A stretch of 64,000 nucleotides of DNA from the NCBI RefSeq assembly GCF_000259505.1, contig NZ_AJMM01000017.1, positions 30,027-94,026 on the forward strand, read 5' to 3'. The position numbers and the translations under genes were made by a program. This stretch comes from Streptococcus sp. SK643 (lineage in GTDB: Bacteria > Bacillota > Bacilli > Lactobacillales > Streptococcaceae). Positions within the stretch are counted from its first letter, which is position 1; the number at the start of each line of letters is the position of its first letter. Below are positions 1 to 8,796 of this stretch, piece by piece. The notes under the pieces were generated by a model. That model had not been told where the DNA came from, did no database searches, and saw nothing but the letters and a program-made list of their open reading frames with translations.

Positions 1-1956
1 CCGCATTTGCAAGGCAATCTGCAAGCCTTTAATGATGCAGGATTTATTGAAAATTTCGCTAGTGAGGAATTGGCTCGTATCCGTCGAAAAATCCATGATA
101 GTGAAAGTCAGGTTCGAGATGTCTTGCAAGATTTGCTCAAACAAAAAGCACAGATGTTGACAGAAGGCATTGTAGCAAGCAGAAATGGTCGTCAAGTCTT
201 ACCAGTAAAAAATACCTTTCGTAACAAAATTGCAGGTGTAGTTCATGATATTTCTGCTAGTGGGAATACCGTTTATATAGAGCCTCGTGAAGTTGTCAAA
301 CTGAGTGAAGAAATTGCTAGCCTGCGAGCAGACGAGCGTTATGAAATGCTTCACATTCTACAAGAAATTTCTGAACGTGTTCGTCCTCATGCAGCAGAGA
401 TTGCCAATGACGCTTGGATTATTGGTCACCTAGACTTGATTCGCGCTAAGGTTCGTTATATCCAAGAAAGTCAAGCGGTTGTTCCTAAACTATCAGAGCA
501 ACAGGAGATTCAATTACTTCACGCGCGCCATCCACTCGTTAAAAATGCAGTTGCAAATGATATTCATTTTGGGAAAGACTTGACAGCTATTGTCATTACA
601 GGTCCTAATACAGGTGGGAAGACCATCATGCTCAAAACCTTAGGCTTGACTCAGGTCATGGCCCAGTCAGGTTTACCGATTTTAGCGGATAAGGGAAGTC
701 GTGTTGCTGTCTTTGACCAAATCTTTGCGGATATTGGGGATGAGCAGTCTATTGAGCAGAGCTTATCTACCTTCTCGAGCCACATGACCAACATCGTGCA
801 GATTCTTGGACAGGTGAATCAAAACTCACTCTTACTTTTAGACGAGTTGGGTGCGGGTACTGATCCGCAAGAGGGAGCAGCACTTGCTATGGCCATCTTG
901 GAAGATCTTCGTCTTCGTCAGGTCAAGACCATGGCGACAACCCACTATCCAGAACTCAAGGCCTATGGTATTGAGACAGCCTTTGTGCAAAATGCAAGCA
1001 TGGAGTTTGACACAGCTTCGCTTCGACCAACTTATCGCTTTATGCAGGGGGTTCCTGGTCGAAGTAATGCCTTTGAGATTGCCAAACGTTTGGGCTTATC
1101 AGAGGTTATTGTAGGAGATGCTAGTCAGCAAGTCGATCAGGACAATGATGTTAACCGTATCATTGAACAATTAGAAGAGCAAACCTTGGAAAGTCGCAAA
1201 CGCTTGGACAATATCCGTGAGGTGGAACAAGAAAACCTCAAGATGAACCGAGCCCTCAAGAAACTTTATAATGAACTCAATCGAGAAAAAGAAACCGAGC
1301 TCAATAAAGCGCGTGAACAAGCTGCTGAAATTGTAGATATGGCCTTGAGTGAAAGTGATCAGATTCTGAAAAATCTTCACAGTAAATCCCAACTCAAGCC
1401 CCACGAAATCATTGAAGCTAAGGCCAAATTGAAAAAATTGGCTCCAGAAAAAGTAGATTTGTCTAAGAACAAGGTCCTTCAAAAGGCCAAGAAAAAAAGG
1501 GCTCCCAAGGTTGGAGATGATATCATTGTACTTAGTTATGGTCAGCGTGGTACCTTAACCAGTCATCTAAAGGACGGTCGATGGGAAGCTCAAGTAGGAC
1601 TGATTAAGATGACCTTGGAAGAAAAAGAATTTGACCTAGTTCAGGCTCAACAAGAAAAGCCAGTCAAGAAGAAACAAGTCAACATTGTCAAACGTGCATC
1701 AGGTCGGGGACCACAAGCAAGATTGGATCTCCGTGGTAAACGCTACGAAGAAGCCATGAATGAGCTTGACGCTTTTATCGACCAAGCCTTGCTTAATAAT
1801 ATGGCTCAGGTTGATATCATACATGGTATCGGTACGGGTGTCATTCGTGAGGGAGTTACTAAGTACTTACAAAGAAACAAACATGTCAAGAGTTTTGGTT
1901 ATGCTCCACAAAATGCTGGAGGTAGTGGTGCTACCATTGTGACCTTTAAAGGATAA
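1..1956 (+). CDS. mutS2: Endonuclease MutS2, 5' end outside window
   Basis: DNA-binding ATPase and nuclease of the MutS2 family, linked in other Firmicutes to suppression of recombination and, more recently, to rescue of collided ribosomes. The reading frame is open from base 1, so the start lies upstream; about 650 of the usual roughly 780 residues are present. Visible in order: MutS core and clamp helices, the ATPase with Walker A GPNTGGKT and a Walker B region [13 protein letters not shown] followed by the TTHYPELK switch, a long Lys/Glu-rich coiled coil, and a C-terminal Smr domain ([10 protein letters not shown], then [12 protein letters not shown]). The Smr nuclease domain separates it from mismatch-repair MutS. 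No clear terminator was found before the next gene, although an imperfect GA-rich inverted repeat lies at about 1985-2032. Confidence 0.95.
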   Translation, partial: PHLQGNLQAFNDAGFIENFASEELARIRRKIHDSESQVRDVLQDLLKQKAQMLTEGIVASRNGRQVLPVKNTFRNKIAGVVHDISASGNTVYIEPREVVKLSEEIASLRADERYEMLHILQEISERVRPHAAEIANDAWIIGHLDLIRAKVRYIQESQAVVPKLSEQQEIQLLHARHPLVKNAVANDIHFGKDLTAIVITGPNTGGKTIMLKTLGLTQVMAQSGLPILADKGSRVAVFDQIFADIGDEQSIEQSLSTFSSHMTNIVQILGQVNQNSLLLLDELGAGTDPQEGAALAMAILEDLRLRQVKTMATTHYPELKAYGIETAFVQNASMEFDTASLRPTYRFMQGVPGRSNAFEIAKRLGLSEVIVGDASQQVDQDNDVNRIIEQLEEQTLESRKRLDNIREVEQENLKMNRALKKLYNELNREKETELNKAREQAAEIVDMALSESDQILKNLHSKSQLKPHEIIEAKAKLKKLAPEKVDLSKNKVLQKAKKKRAPKVGDDIIVLSYGQRGTLTSHLKDGRWEAQVGLIKMTLEEKEFDLVQAQQEKPVKKKQVNIVKRASGRGPQARLDLRGKRYEEAMNELDAFIDQALLNNMAQVDIIHGIGTGVIREGVTKYLQRNKHVKSFGYAPQNAGGSGATIVTFKG

Positions 1957-2043
1957 ATAAGTGATAAAAGTTCAAAACACAATGGAGAGAAGGATAAGGG
2001 ACTAGTCTAGTATACTTCCTTTCTCTTAGCTAAGGGAGAAAAT

Positions 2044-3597
2044 ATGAAAAAGATATTACTTGTAACAACGCTTTTACTGCCACTAGTTTTAGGAGGCTGT
2101 CAGTATCTACCTTGGAATAAAACAGCTGAACCAGCTGCTGATAATAAGACTACAAATAAAGACTATAGCTACTATAATAAAGTTCTGGATGATTATGAAA
2201 AAGTAGCTAAAGGAAGTGCATCTAGTGATATGGATGTCAATCCTTTAGCGAGTCAAATCAAGTCTTCTCAAGGTTTTTATACAGATCTGGTATACCATAC
2301 CACAGACTTGAACAATGACGGAGTGGATGAACTTTTGATTGCCCTTGAAATGAAGAGTGGAGAAAAGAGTCTGCTTGATATTCGTACTCTAAAAGATGAC
2401 AAGGTCATTCGTCTGACCAATCAAGAAAACCGCTTGGATCAGATTGGAGAGAGGATGACGGTCAATATCTTACCAGATAATTCTCTACTCTATCGTGGAG
2501 CAGGTTCAGCTACTAGCCACATCTATTCCCATTATCAGTTCAGCCAAGATGGACAGTCTTTAGTGAAGGCTAAGGAAGCTCAAGAATTAGCAGATCTTGG
2601 AACAGGTGCCCCCGTTTCTCTTGAAACCTTAAACTGGAAGTCTGTTTCCGAAAAAATTCCTGGGGTAGCTGGTTCGGATAAAGTACAGGTCGAAACTAAG
2701 CCTGCTGTAGAGTATAGCCCCTATAATCGTATTTTGGAGGATTATGAGTTTCTTCTAGATCATAGGTCAGAAGTTAAAGATAGCATAAATACAATGGCAA
2801 ATATCTATGCAGGTATGGCAGATCGCAGTCAAGCATTTACCTACACAATGGTTGATATGGATAAAAATGGTGTGGATGAGCTAATTGTATCATCCAAAAA
2901 TGGTAGTGAATTGTTAGATATCTTTACTTTAAAAGATAGCAAAGTTACTCGCCTTACCAATGCTGAAAATAAAATGCAGATGCTTGGAACTCGTTTTAAG
3001 GCTTATCTATTAGAAGATGGTAATCTCTATACTCAATGGAACCCTTTTGCAGGAGATCCTAAAACCTTCTATGCTGTTTGGAAATTAAATAGTAGTGGTG
3101 AAAAACTAGAAAAAATCAAAGAGGCATTGACGGAAGAAGAATTGAATCCGGGAACTCGAATGAATTTAACTAATTTGACTTGGAAGTCAGTAACAGAAAA
3201 GTTTGCGGAAGTGGCACCTTCAACGAACCAAAATGCTTCAGGTAAAATGGATATCAATGCTATCAAAAATGGAGATTTTTCAAGTATAGAAGGAAGATGG
3301 AGTACAGGAAATGGGGGCCAAGATCTAGTTTTTAGTAAAAATGGATTAATAGAGCCAGCAGAATTTTATGTAGATATAAATGGTGCAGTCTTTCGTGATG
3401 GCTACCTGATTACTGGGTATAGAGCACCAACAATTGGAGCTCAACTAGATATGATTCCCGCAGGCGTCGTGATTCCAACTGTAACTGAACCAAATTATGT
3501 GAAAGATGCTTCTTATACTAGCAAGGATCGGATGATTATTCACCAAGCGCCTCATGCGCATGGAAATGCTGGAAGTTTTTACTACAAAGTTAAATAA
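2044..3597 (+). CDS. Lipoprotein with two tandem repeat domains
   Basis: Predicted surface lipoprotein of 517 residues, function unknown. The signal peptide ends in a lipobox (LVLGGC, Cys19), so it should be lipidated and held on the outer face of the membrane. Two related domains follow. The first, about residues 40-215, contains LNNDGVDELLIAL and then LLDIRTLKDDKVIRLTNQEN. The second, about 225-390, contains MDKNGVDELIV and then LLDIFTLKDSKVTRLTNAEN. The match in both order and wording indicates an internal duplication; the D-x-N-x-D stretches look like a dockerin or EF-hand-like calcium loop. The C-terminal segment (DINAIKNGDFSSIEGRW onward) resembles the DUF6287 domain of streptococcal lipoproteins. 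It stands alone and the glycine riboswitch follows it. Confidence 0.8.
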   Translation: MKKILLVTTLLLPLVLGGCQYLPWNKTAEPAADNKTTNKDYSYYNKVLDDYEKVAKGSASSDMDVNPLASQIKSSQGFYTDLVYHTTDLNNDGVDELLIALEMKSGEKSLLDIRTLKDDKVIRLTNQENRLDQIGERMTVNILPDNSLLYRGAGSATSHIYSHYQFSQDGQSLVKAKEAQELADLGTGAPVSLETLNWKSVSEKIPGVAGSDKVQVETKPAVEYSPYNRILEDYEFLLDHRSEVKDSINTMANIYAGMADRSQAFTYTMVDMDKNGVDELIVSSKNGSELLDIFTLKDSKVTRLTNAENKMQMLGTRFKAYLLEDGNLYTQWNPFAGDPKTFYAVWKLNSSGEKLEKIKEALTEEELNPGTRMNLTNLTWKSVTEKFAEVAPSTNQNASGKMDINAIKNGDFSSIEGRWSTGNGGQDLVFSKNGLIEPAEFYVDINGAVFRDGYLITGYRAPTIGAQLDMIPAGVVIPTVTEPNYVKDASYTSKDRMIIHQAPHAHGNAGSFYYKVK

Positions 3598-3717
3598 GTT
3601 TTCCAAAAATAGATTGACAAAATCCAACAGTTTTTGTAAAATAAGAATCAATTAAATACCAACACCGAATGAAGTTTAATAGAAGTGGTAAATCGTTTGA
3701 TTTTTCATGACTGTAAA

Positions 3718-3806
3718 TGGACGGAACTCTGGAGAGACCGTAAAGGCACCGAAGGGGCAAGGCAGGCAACTGCTCAAACTCTCAGGTAAAAGGACAGAGC
3801 TAGGAT
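3718..3806 (+). promoter_or_regulatory. Glycine riboswitch (gcvT-type aptamer)
   Basis: The leader of the symporter gene carries the conserved glycine aptamer words in order: GGAGAGACCG, CCGAAGGGGCAAGG, then CTCTCAGGTAAAAGGACAGAG. The GGAGAG and CTCTC pieces can form the closing helix. Only one aptamer is evident, followed by a short tail and an intrinsic terminator, so this is a single-aptamer arrangement. Control of a Na+/alanine-glycine symporter by this RNA is a known streptococcal configuration. Whether glycine turns the gene on or off cannot be read from sequence alone. Confidence 0.9.
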
Positions 3807-3838
3807 AGACCGCTTTTTAGCATTTATCTAAGCATTCC

Positions 3839-3872
3839 AGAGTACATGTATCTTGCATGTGCTCTTTCTTTT
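3839..3872 (+). terminator. Riboswitch expression-platform terminator
   Basis: A 10-bp stem (AGAGTACATG with CATGTGCTCT, one G-T pair) and a 7-base loop are followed by TTCTTTT. It sits between the glycine aptamer and the ribosome binding site of the symporter gene, as expected for a transcriptional riboswitch. Confidence 0.75.
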
Positions 3873-3897
3873 GGGGTTGAAAAGATAGGAGAAGGAA

Positions 3898-5220
3898 ATG
3901 TTAGAATTGCTTAAATCAATCGATGCTTTTGCTTGGGGACCTCCCCTCTTGATTTTATTGGTAGGAACGGGGATTTATTTAACTGCTCGTCTGGGTTTCC
4001 TACAGGTTTTGCGTCTACCTAAGGCTTTCCAGCTTATTTTTACTAAGGATAAGGGACATGGTGATGTATCCAGCTTTGCGGCTTTGTGTACGGCGCTAGC
4101 AGCGACGGTTGGTACTGGAAACATTATTGGGGTGGCAACTGCGATTAAGGTTGGTGGACCTGGCGCCCTATTTTGGATGTGGATAGCTGCATTCTTTGGA
4201 ATGGCAACTAAGTATGCGGAAGGCTTATTAGCCATTAAATACCGGACCAAGGATGACAACGGTGCTGTCGCAGGAGGTCCCATGCACTACATCCTTTTGG
4301 GTATGGGCGAAAAATGGCGTCTCCTTGCTATCTTCTTTGCCCTTGCAGGAGTACTAGTTGCCTTATTAGGTATAGGGACTTTCACTCAAGTGAACTCCAT
4401 TACAGAATCTATCCAAAATACGACGACGATTTCGCCAGCCATCACAGCTCTTGTCTTGTCTGTCTTTGTAGCGATTGCAGTTTTTGGCGGGCTCAAATCC
4501 ATTTCAAAGGTTTCAACAACCGTTGTTCCTTTTATGGCCATCATCTATATTTTGGGAACTCTTACAGTTATTTTCTTTAATATTGAGAAAATCCCTGCTA
4601 CAATCGCTTTAATCTTGACATCCGCTTTTAGTCCTGTTGCTGCGGTAGGTGGATTTGCCGGTGCTAGCATTCGGATGGCTATTCAAAATGGTGTGGCGCG
4701 TGGTGTCTTTTCAAACGAATCTGGTCTAGGTTCTGCTCCCATTGCAGCTGCTGCAGCTAAGACAAATGAACCAGTAGAGCAAGGTTTGATTTCCATGACA
4801 GGAACCTTTATTGATACCCTCATCATTTGTACTCTAACTGGTTTGACCATCTTGGTAACTGGAGTATGGAATAGTGACTTGAATGGAGTGGCTTTGACTC
4901 AGTCAGCCTTCTCAACAGTCTTTTCACACTTTGGGCCTGCCCTCTTGACCATCTTCCTTGTACTTTTTGCCTTTACAACGATTCTAGGTTGGAACTACTA
5001 TGGAGAACGCTGTTTCGAGTTCCTCTTTGGTGTTCGTTTTATCTGGCTTTACCGTGTGATTTTTGTGCTCATGGTCTTGCTAGGAGGATTTATCGAGTTG
5101 GATATGGTATGGATTATTGCTGATATTGTCAACGCTTTGATGGCTCTGCCAAACTTGATTGCTCTCTTAGTTTTATCACCAGTTGTTATTGCTGAGACTA
5201 AAAAGTATTTTAATAAATAA
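3898..5220 (+). CDS. Sodium:alanine/glycine symporter, AGCS family
   Basis: Integral membrane symporter of 440 residues that imports alanine and/or glycine with Na+. Family signs include the N-terminal WGPPLLILLVGTGIYLT segment, the GTGNIIGVATAI motif, the GGPMHYI stretch and the FSNESGLGSAPIAAAAA signature, with about ten hydrophobic segments across the normal family length. The ATG is preceded by AGGAGAAGG. The glycine riboswitch and terminator directly upstream argue that glycine is a physiological ligand of the pathway and probably a substrate. Confidence 0.93.
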   Translation: MLELLKSIDAFAWGPPLLILLVGTGIYLTARLGFLQVLRLPKAFQLIFTKDKGHGDVSSFAALCTALAATVGTGNIIGVATAIKVGGPGALFWMWIAAFFGMATKYAEGLLAIKYRTKDDNGAVAGGPMHYILLGMGEKWRLLAIFFALAGVLVALLGIGTFTQVNSITESIQNTTTISPAITALVLSVFVAIAVFGGLKSISKVSTTVVPFMAIIYILGTLTVIFFNIEKIPATIALILTSAFSPVAAVGGFAGASIRMAIQNGVARGVFSNESGLGSAPIAAAAAKTNEPVEQGLISMTGTFIDTLIICTLTGLTILVTGVWNSDLNGVALTQSAFSTVFSHFGPALLTIFLVLFAFTTILGWNYYGERCFEFLFGVRFIWLYRVIFVLMVLLGGFIELDMVWIIADIVNALMALPNLIALLVLSPVVIAETKKYFNK

Positions 5221-5223
5221 TAG

Positions 5224-5248
5224 AATCACACATCGCGTGTGATTTTTT
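5224..5248 (+). terminator. Intrinsic terminator after symporter gene
   Basis: Perfect 8-bp stem AATCACAC/GTGTGATT with a 5-base loop and a following T run, four bases after the stop codon. Confidence 0.9.
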
Positions 5249-5351
5249 GCTTTCATAAAAAATTTCTATCGATGCAATTTAAAATATATATTATACACGG
5301 TATAGAATCTGTGATAGACTAGGTTTCAACAACATGAAAAGAGGTTTTATA

Positions 5352-5900
5352 ATGACAACATTTACCATCCATACAGTAGAATCAGCACCAGCAGAAGTGA
5401 AAGAAGTTCTTGAAACAGTAGAAAAAGATAACAATGGCTATATTCCTAACCTAATCGGTCTCTTGGCTAATGCACCAACTGCTTTAGAGGCTTACCGTAC
5501 TGTCGGAGCTATCAACCGTCGCAACAGCCTGACACCTGTTGAGCGCGAAGTAGTGCAAATCACGGCAGCTGTGACAAATGGTTGTGCCTTCTGCGTCGCA
5601 GGTCACACAGCCTTTTCAATTAAACAAATCCAGATGAACGATGACCTTCTTCAAGCCCTTCGCAATCGTACTCCAATTGAAACAGATCCTAAATTGGACA
5701 CCCTAGCTAAGTTTACCTTAGCAGTTATCAATACCAAGGGTCGTGTAGGAGATGAAGCCCTAGCTGAGTTTCTAGAAGCTGGCTACACTCAACAAAATGC
5801 CTTGGATGTGGTTCTTGGTGTCAGCCTAGCAAGTCTCTGTAACTATGCCAACAATCTAGCCAATACACCAATTAACCCAGAATTGCAACCTTATGCTTAA
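5352..5900 (+). CDS. Carboxymuconolactone decarboxylase (AhpD-like) family protein
   Basis: Small protein of 182 residues in the CMD/AhpD fold family. The core motif TNGCAFCVAGHTAF holds the CxxC redox pair and the downstream His typical of AhpD-like peroxidase-associated proteins, so a thiol-based antioxidant role is more likely than lactone decarboxylation; that is inference. An in-frame ATG six codons upstream (5334) is possible, but the ATG at 5352 has AAGAGG about seven bases before it, so I chose that start. The gene is monocistronic, with terminators on both sides. A perfect TATAC-ACG-GTATA inverted repeat at 5292-5304 lies in its upstream region and could be an operator. Confidence 0.85.
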   Translation: MTTFTIHTVESAPAEVKEVLETVEKDNNGYIPNLIGLLANAPTALEAYRTVGAINRRNSLTPVEREVVQITAAVTNGCAFCVAGHTAFSIKQIQMNDDLLQALRNRTPIETDPKLDTLAKFTLAVINTKGRVGDEALAEFLEAGYTQQNALDVVLGVSLASLCNYANNLANTPINPELQPYA

Positions 5901-5913
5901 TTCATATCTGAGT

Positions 5914-5948
5914 AAAATGAAGTCTGAAATAATCGGACTTCATTTTTT
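5914..5948 (+). terminator. Intrinsic terminator after CMD gene
   Basis: Stem AAAATGAAGTC/GACTTCATTTT with a loop of about 11 bases, ending in a run of T. Confidence 0.9.
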
Positions 5949-6008
5949 ATCCCCTCATTTAAGCGCTTTTATGATATACTGAAACTAACATGATTATTGG
6001 AGGTTAGG

Positions 6009-6908
6009 ATGAAAAAACTCCCCTTGGTATTTTCTGGTTGTTTGCTAGGTTTGGCAGGAGCTGGAAATCTTATTTTAGATATTTGGCCACTTTTGTCACA
6101 TGTCTTTAGTCTGACAGGTTTGGTTTTGTGGGTTTATTTTCTTATTCTTCATCTGAGTAATTGGTCAGAAACCAAGCAGGAATTAAGCAAACCGCCTCTT
6201 TTGTCAGGTATGGCCACCTTTCCCATGGCTGGGATGATTTTATCGACTTATGTCCTACGCCTGTTCCCTCATTTTCCTCTTTTAGCACAAGGACTTTGGT
6301 GGTTTTCTTTTCTTTTAGATGTGACGTTGATTCTTTACTTTACAGTCAATTATGCCCGTCCAGGTCGTCGGGTCAATTCGACACCAAGTTGGACTGTTCT
6401 ATATGTAGGTATAGCAGTAGCAACTTTGACTTATCCAGTTGTAGGTCTTGTAGAAATTGCTTATGGCGCCTTGATCTTTGGCTTTCTCTTGACTTTTTGT
6501 CTCTATCCCCTTATCTATAGGGATTTACAAAAAAATCCTCTTCCTCCAGCACTCTTGGGACAAGAAGGAATCTATTGTGCTCCTTTCTCTCTACTCTTGG
6601 CCTCACTGGTTCGAGTTGGAGGAGCAAGCCTACCGACTTGGCTCTTGATCGTCATGATCTTGGCTTCCCAATCCTTCTTTTTCTTTGTTTTGACTCGCCT
6701 GCCCAATATTTTAGAACAAGGTTTTCAACCAGCATTCTCAGCCCTCACTTTCCCAACTATTATCACAGCAACATCTCTTAAGATGGCTCAGGGTATTTTG
6801 AAACTTTCAATTTTAGATTATCTGGTACTGGCTGAAACAGCTATTTGCTTAATTAATTTACTCTTTGTATTAGGTGCTTATATGATTTGGTTACGAAAAA
6901 AGGTCTAG
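6009..6908 (+). CDS. TDT family transporter (TehA/SLAC1-like)
   Basis: Polytopic membrane protein of 299 residues with about ten hydrophobic segments, resembling the tellurite-resistance/dicarboxylate transporter family found across streptococci. The substrate is not known from sequence; this family includes anion channels and malate or sulfite exporters. I chose the ATG at 6009 because GGAGG lies five bases before it; an in-frame TTG at 5997 would overlap that ribosome binding site. A TATACT-type -10 is visible at about 5976. It converges on serS with a shared terminator between them. Confidence 0.8.
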   Translation: MKKLPLVFSGCLLGLAGAGNLILDIWPLLSHVFSLTGLVLWVYFLILHLSNWSETKQELSKPPLLSGMATFPMAGMILSTYVLRLFPHFPLLAQGLWWFSFLLDVTLILYFTVNYARPGRRVNSTPSWTVLYVGIAVATLTYPVVGLVEIAYGALIFGFLLTFCLYPLIYRDLQKNPLPPALLGQEGIYCAPFSLLLASLVRVGGASLPTWLLIVMILASQSFFFFVLTRLPNILEQGFQPAFSALTFPTIITATSLKMAQGILKLSILDYLVLAETAICLINLLFVLGAYMIWLRKKV

Positions 6909-6932
6909 CTAGAAATAGCTAAACCTTATTTT
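6902..6932. terminator. Terminator between convergent TDT gene and serS
   Basis: GGTCTAGCT and AGCTAAACC form a stem with one internal mismatch around a 6-base loop, followed by TTATTTTTT on the plus strand. A-rich sequence on the left may allow it to serve the minus strand as well, but less clearly. Confidence 0.6.
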
Positions 6933-8207
6933 TTATGGTTTGATAACTTCAGCACCACCCATGTATGGACGAAGTACTTCAGGAATAGTAACAGAACCAT
7001 CAGCATTTTGGTAGTTTTCAAGAATAGCAGCCACTGTACGTCCGACAGCAAGTCCAGAACCGTTCAAAGTGTGAAGAAGTTTAACTTTACCATCAGCCTC
7101 GTCACGGTAACGGATTTGAGCACGACGAGCTTGGAAATCTTCCGTATTTGAACAGCTTGAGATTTCACGGTAAGTATTTTGCGCTGGAATCCAAACTTCC
7201 AAGTCGTAAGTCTTAGCAGCTGAGAAGCCCATATCTCCAGTTGAGAGGGCAACGACACGGTATGGAAGGTTGAGTTTTTGAAGGATATTTTCAGCGTTAG
7301 CTGTCATTTTTTCTAATTCTTCATAAGATTCTTCTGGTTTGGCAAATTTCACCATTTCAACCTTGTGGAATTGGTGCAAACGAATCAATCCACGAGTATC
7401 ACGACCAGCTGAACCAGCCTCAGAACGGAAAGAAGGACTCATAGCTGTAAAGTAGATTGGAAGATCCTTACCATCAAGAATTTCATCGCGGTAGTAGTTT
7501 GTAAGAGGCACTTCAGCAGTTGGGATCAAGACAAAGTTGGTATCGCTAAGTTCAAAAGTATCTTCCTTGAATTTTGGATATTGACCAGTTCCAAACATTG
7601 AATCGTGGTTAACTATGTAAGGCGTGATGACTTCAGTGTAGCCTTCTTTTCCATGCTCATCTAGCATAAAGTTGTAGATAGCACGTTCTAGACGAGCTCC
7701 AAGCCCTTTATAGAAGAGGAAGCGAGCACCAGTAACTTTTGCTCCACGTTCCCAGTCAAGAATATCAAGGTCTTCACCAAGGTCCCAGTGAGCTTTTGGC
7801 TCGAAGTCAAACTCACGTGGAGTACCCCAACGGCGAACTTCCACATTGTCATCTTCATCAGCTCCAACAGGAACGCTGTCAGCAGGGATGTTTGGAAGAG
7901 TCGTTGTAAATTCTGTTAATTTAGCATCGATTTCAGCCAATTCAGCGTCCAAAGCTTTGACCTCAGCAGATAGAGTTTGCATAGCGGCAATCTTGTCATC
8001 TGCATTTTCCTTGTTGCGCTTAGCTTGGGCAATTTCAGCTGAAACTGTGTTACGTTCTGCCTTGAGGGTTTCAACCTTGACCAAGATGTCACGACGTTTA
8101 GCATCGATTTCTTTCATCTCATTCAAGATAGCAGCATCTACACCACGTGTAGCTAATTTTTCAGCTACAGCATCAAAGTCCGTACGAATACGTTTGATAT
8201 CTAACAT
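6933..8207 (-). CDS. serS: Serine--tRNA ligase
   Basis: Cytoplasmic class II aminoacyl-tRNA synthetase of 424 residues that charges tRNA-Ser. An N-terminal helical coiled coil (about residues 1-105, [14 protein letters not shown] onward) forms the tRNA-binding arm. The catalytic core holds class II motif 2 ([26 protein letters not shown]) and motif 3 ([18 protein letters not shown]). The length is typical. GGAGTT precedes the ATG. It is preceded by a T-box leader, so expression should rise when tRNA-Ser is uncharged. Confidence 0.97.
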   Translation of the reverse strand: MLDIKRIRTDFDAVAEKLATRGVDAAILNEMKEIDAKRRDILVKVETLKAERNTVSAEIAQAKRNKENADDKIAAMQTLSAEVKALDAELAEIDAKLTEFTTTLPNIPADSVPVGADEDDNVEVRRWGTPREFDFEPKAHWDLGEDLDILDWERGAKVTGARFLFYKGLGARLERAIYNFMLDEHGKEGYTEVITPYIVNHDSMFGTGQYPKFKEDTFELSDTNFVLIPTAEVPLTNYYRDEILDGKDLPIYFTAMSPSFRSEAGSAGRDTRGLIRLHQFHKVEMVKFAKPEESYEELEKMTANAENILQKLNLPYRVVALSTGDMGFSAAKTYDLEVWIPAQNTYREISSCSNTEDFQARRAQIRYRDEADGKVKLLHTLNGSGLAVGRTVAAILENYQNADGSVTIPEVLRPYMGGAEVIKP

Positions 8208-8224
8208 ATGAACTCCTTTTTATG

Positions 8225-8405
8225 AAAAAAGCACACCTGATAAAGTGTTGGAGTGGCAGGGCCACGGTTCCATCCAACTTCACAGGTGTGCACTTAATTG
8301 TGTATTGAATTGTTGACAACGGTAGAATTTCGCTTATCTCCCCTATCTGCTCACAGCACCCGCAGACTTTCTGAAAGAAGAGGATAACCTACTTATCCGT
8401 TGCTT
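8225..8405 (-). promoter_or_regulatory. Serine T-box leader with terminator
   Basis: On the minus strand the roughly 180-base leader of serS holds the T-box core TGGATGGAACCGTGG (about 8261-8276), which normally pairs with the tRNA acceptor end. A terminator hairpin (GCACACCTG with CAGGTGTGC, then a T run) closes the leader at 8225-8292. A Stem I-like region begins with CAACGG and closes with CCGTTG. Just before that closing strand is GAAATTCTACC, placing a UCU serine codon in the expected specifier position; the exact register was judged by eye. The arrangement is standard for Firmicute aminoacyl-tRNA synthetase genes. Confidence 0.88.
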
Positions 8406-8407
8406 TG

Positions 8408-8436
8408 ATTATACTAAAGTTTCTACTTTTTTGCAA
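8408..8436 (-). promoter_or_regulatory. Promoter of serS T-box transcript
   Basis: Minus strand -35 TTGCAA (8436-8431), 17-base spacer and consensus -10 TATAAT (8413-8408), just upstream of the T-box. The -35 falls inside the last codons of the DUF956 gene, so serS also probably receives read-through from the aspartate kinase unit. Confidence 0.75.
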
Positions 8437-8794
8437 ATAGATTTTTAAATTTTTGACAGATAGTTTGGATCAATGTTGGTAGTTTCACAACTTTGTCATT
8501 TCCTAACTTTTCACGAGCAATTTTAAGAATAGCCCCTGAGTCTTTTGATGCAAAGAGGAATTTTCCTCGATCTGTGAAGACTTCGAAGTGGCGACTGATT
8601 TTACGACCAGTGACATTGGCTCCAATCTGGTTGATATGGTTCCAAGGAATCTGGATAAATTGTTCTACATTGACATCTGGGTAAAACTCTAAAGCCTGAT
8701 CTCCGACAAGGAATTTCCCAACTTTTCCAGCTATAGAGAGGTAGGACGTACCTGTTGTATTGAGTAGCACTGTTTTGTTAAGAGATTGGACCAT
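8423..8794 (-). CDS. DUF956 family protein
   Basis: Protein of 123 residues without signal peptide or membrane segment. It matches the DUF956 family, which is often found beside mannose-type PTS genes and is sometimes called ManO. Here it instead follows aspartate kinase with only two bases between stop and start, so the two are co-transcribed. Recognisable features are the early NTTGTSYLSI stretch and the central IPWNHINQIGANV region. Its biochemical role is unknown to me. Confidence 0.75.
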   Translation of the reverse strand: MVQSLNKTVLLNTTGTSYLSIAGKVGKFLVGDQALEFYPDVNVEQFIQIPWNHINQIGANVTGRKISRHFEVFTDRGKFLFASKDSGAILKIAREKLGNDKVVKLPTLIQTICQKFKNLFAKK

Positions 8795-8796
8795 GA

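Noticed and set aside
8225..8292. Simple terminator for the aspartate kinase unit
   Set aside because: The hairpin encloses the T-box core, so it is the regulatory terminator of the serS leader.
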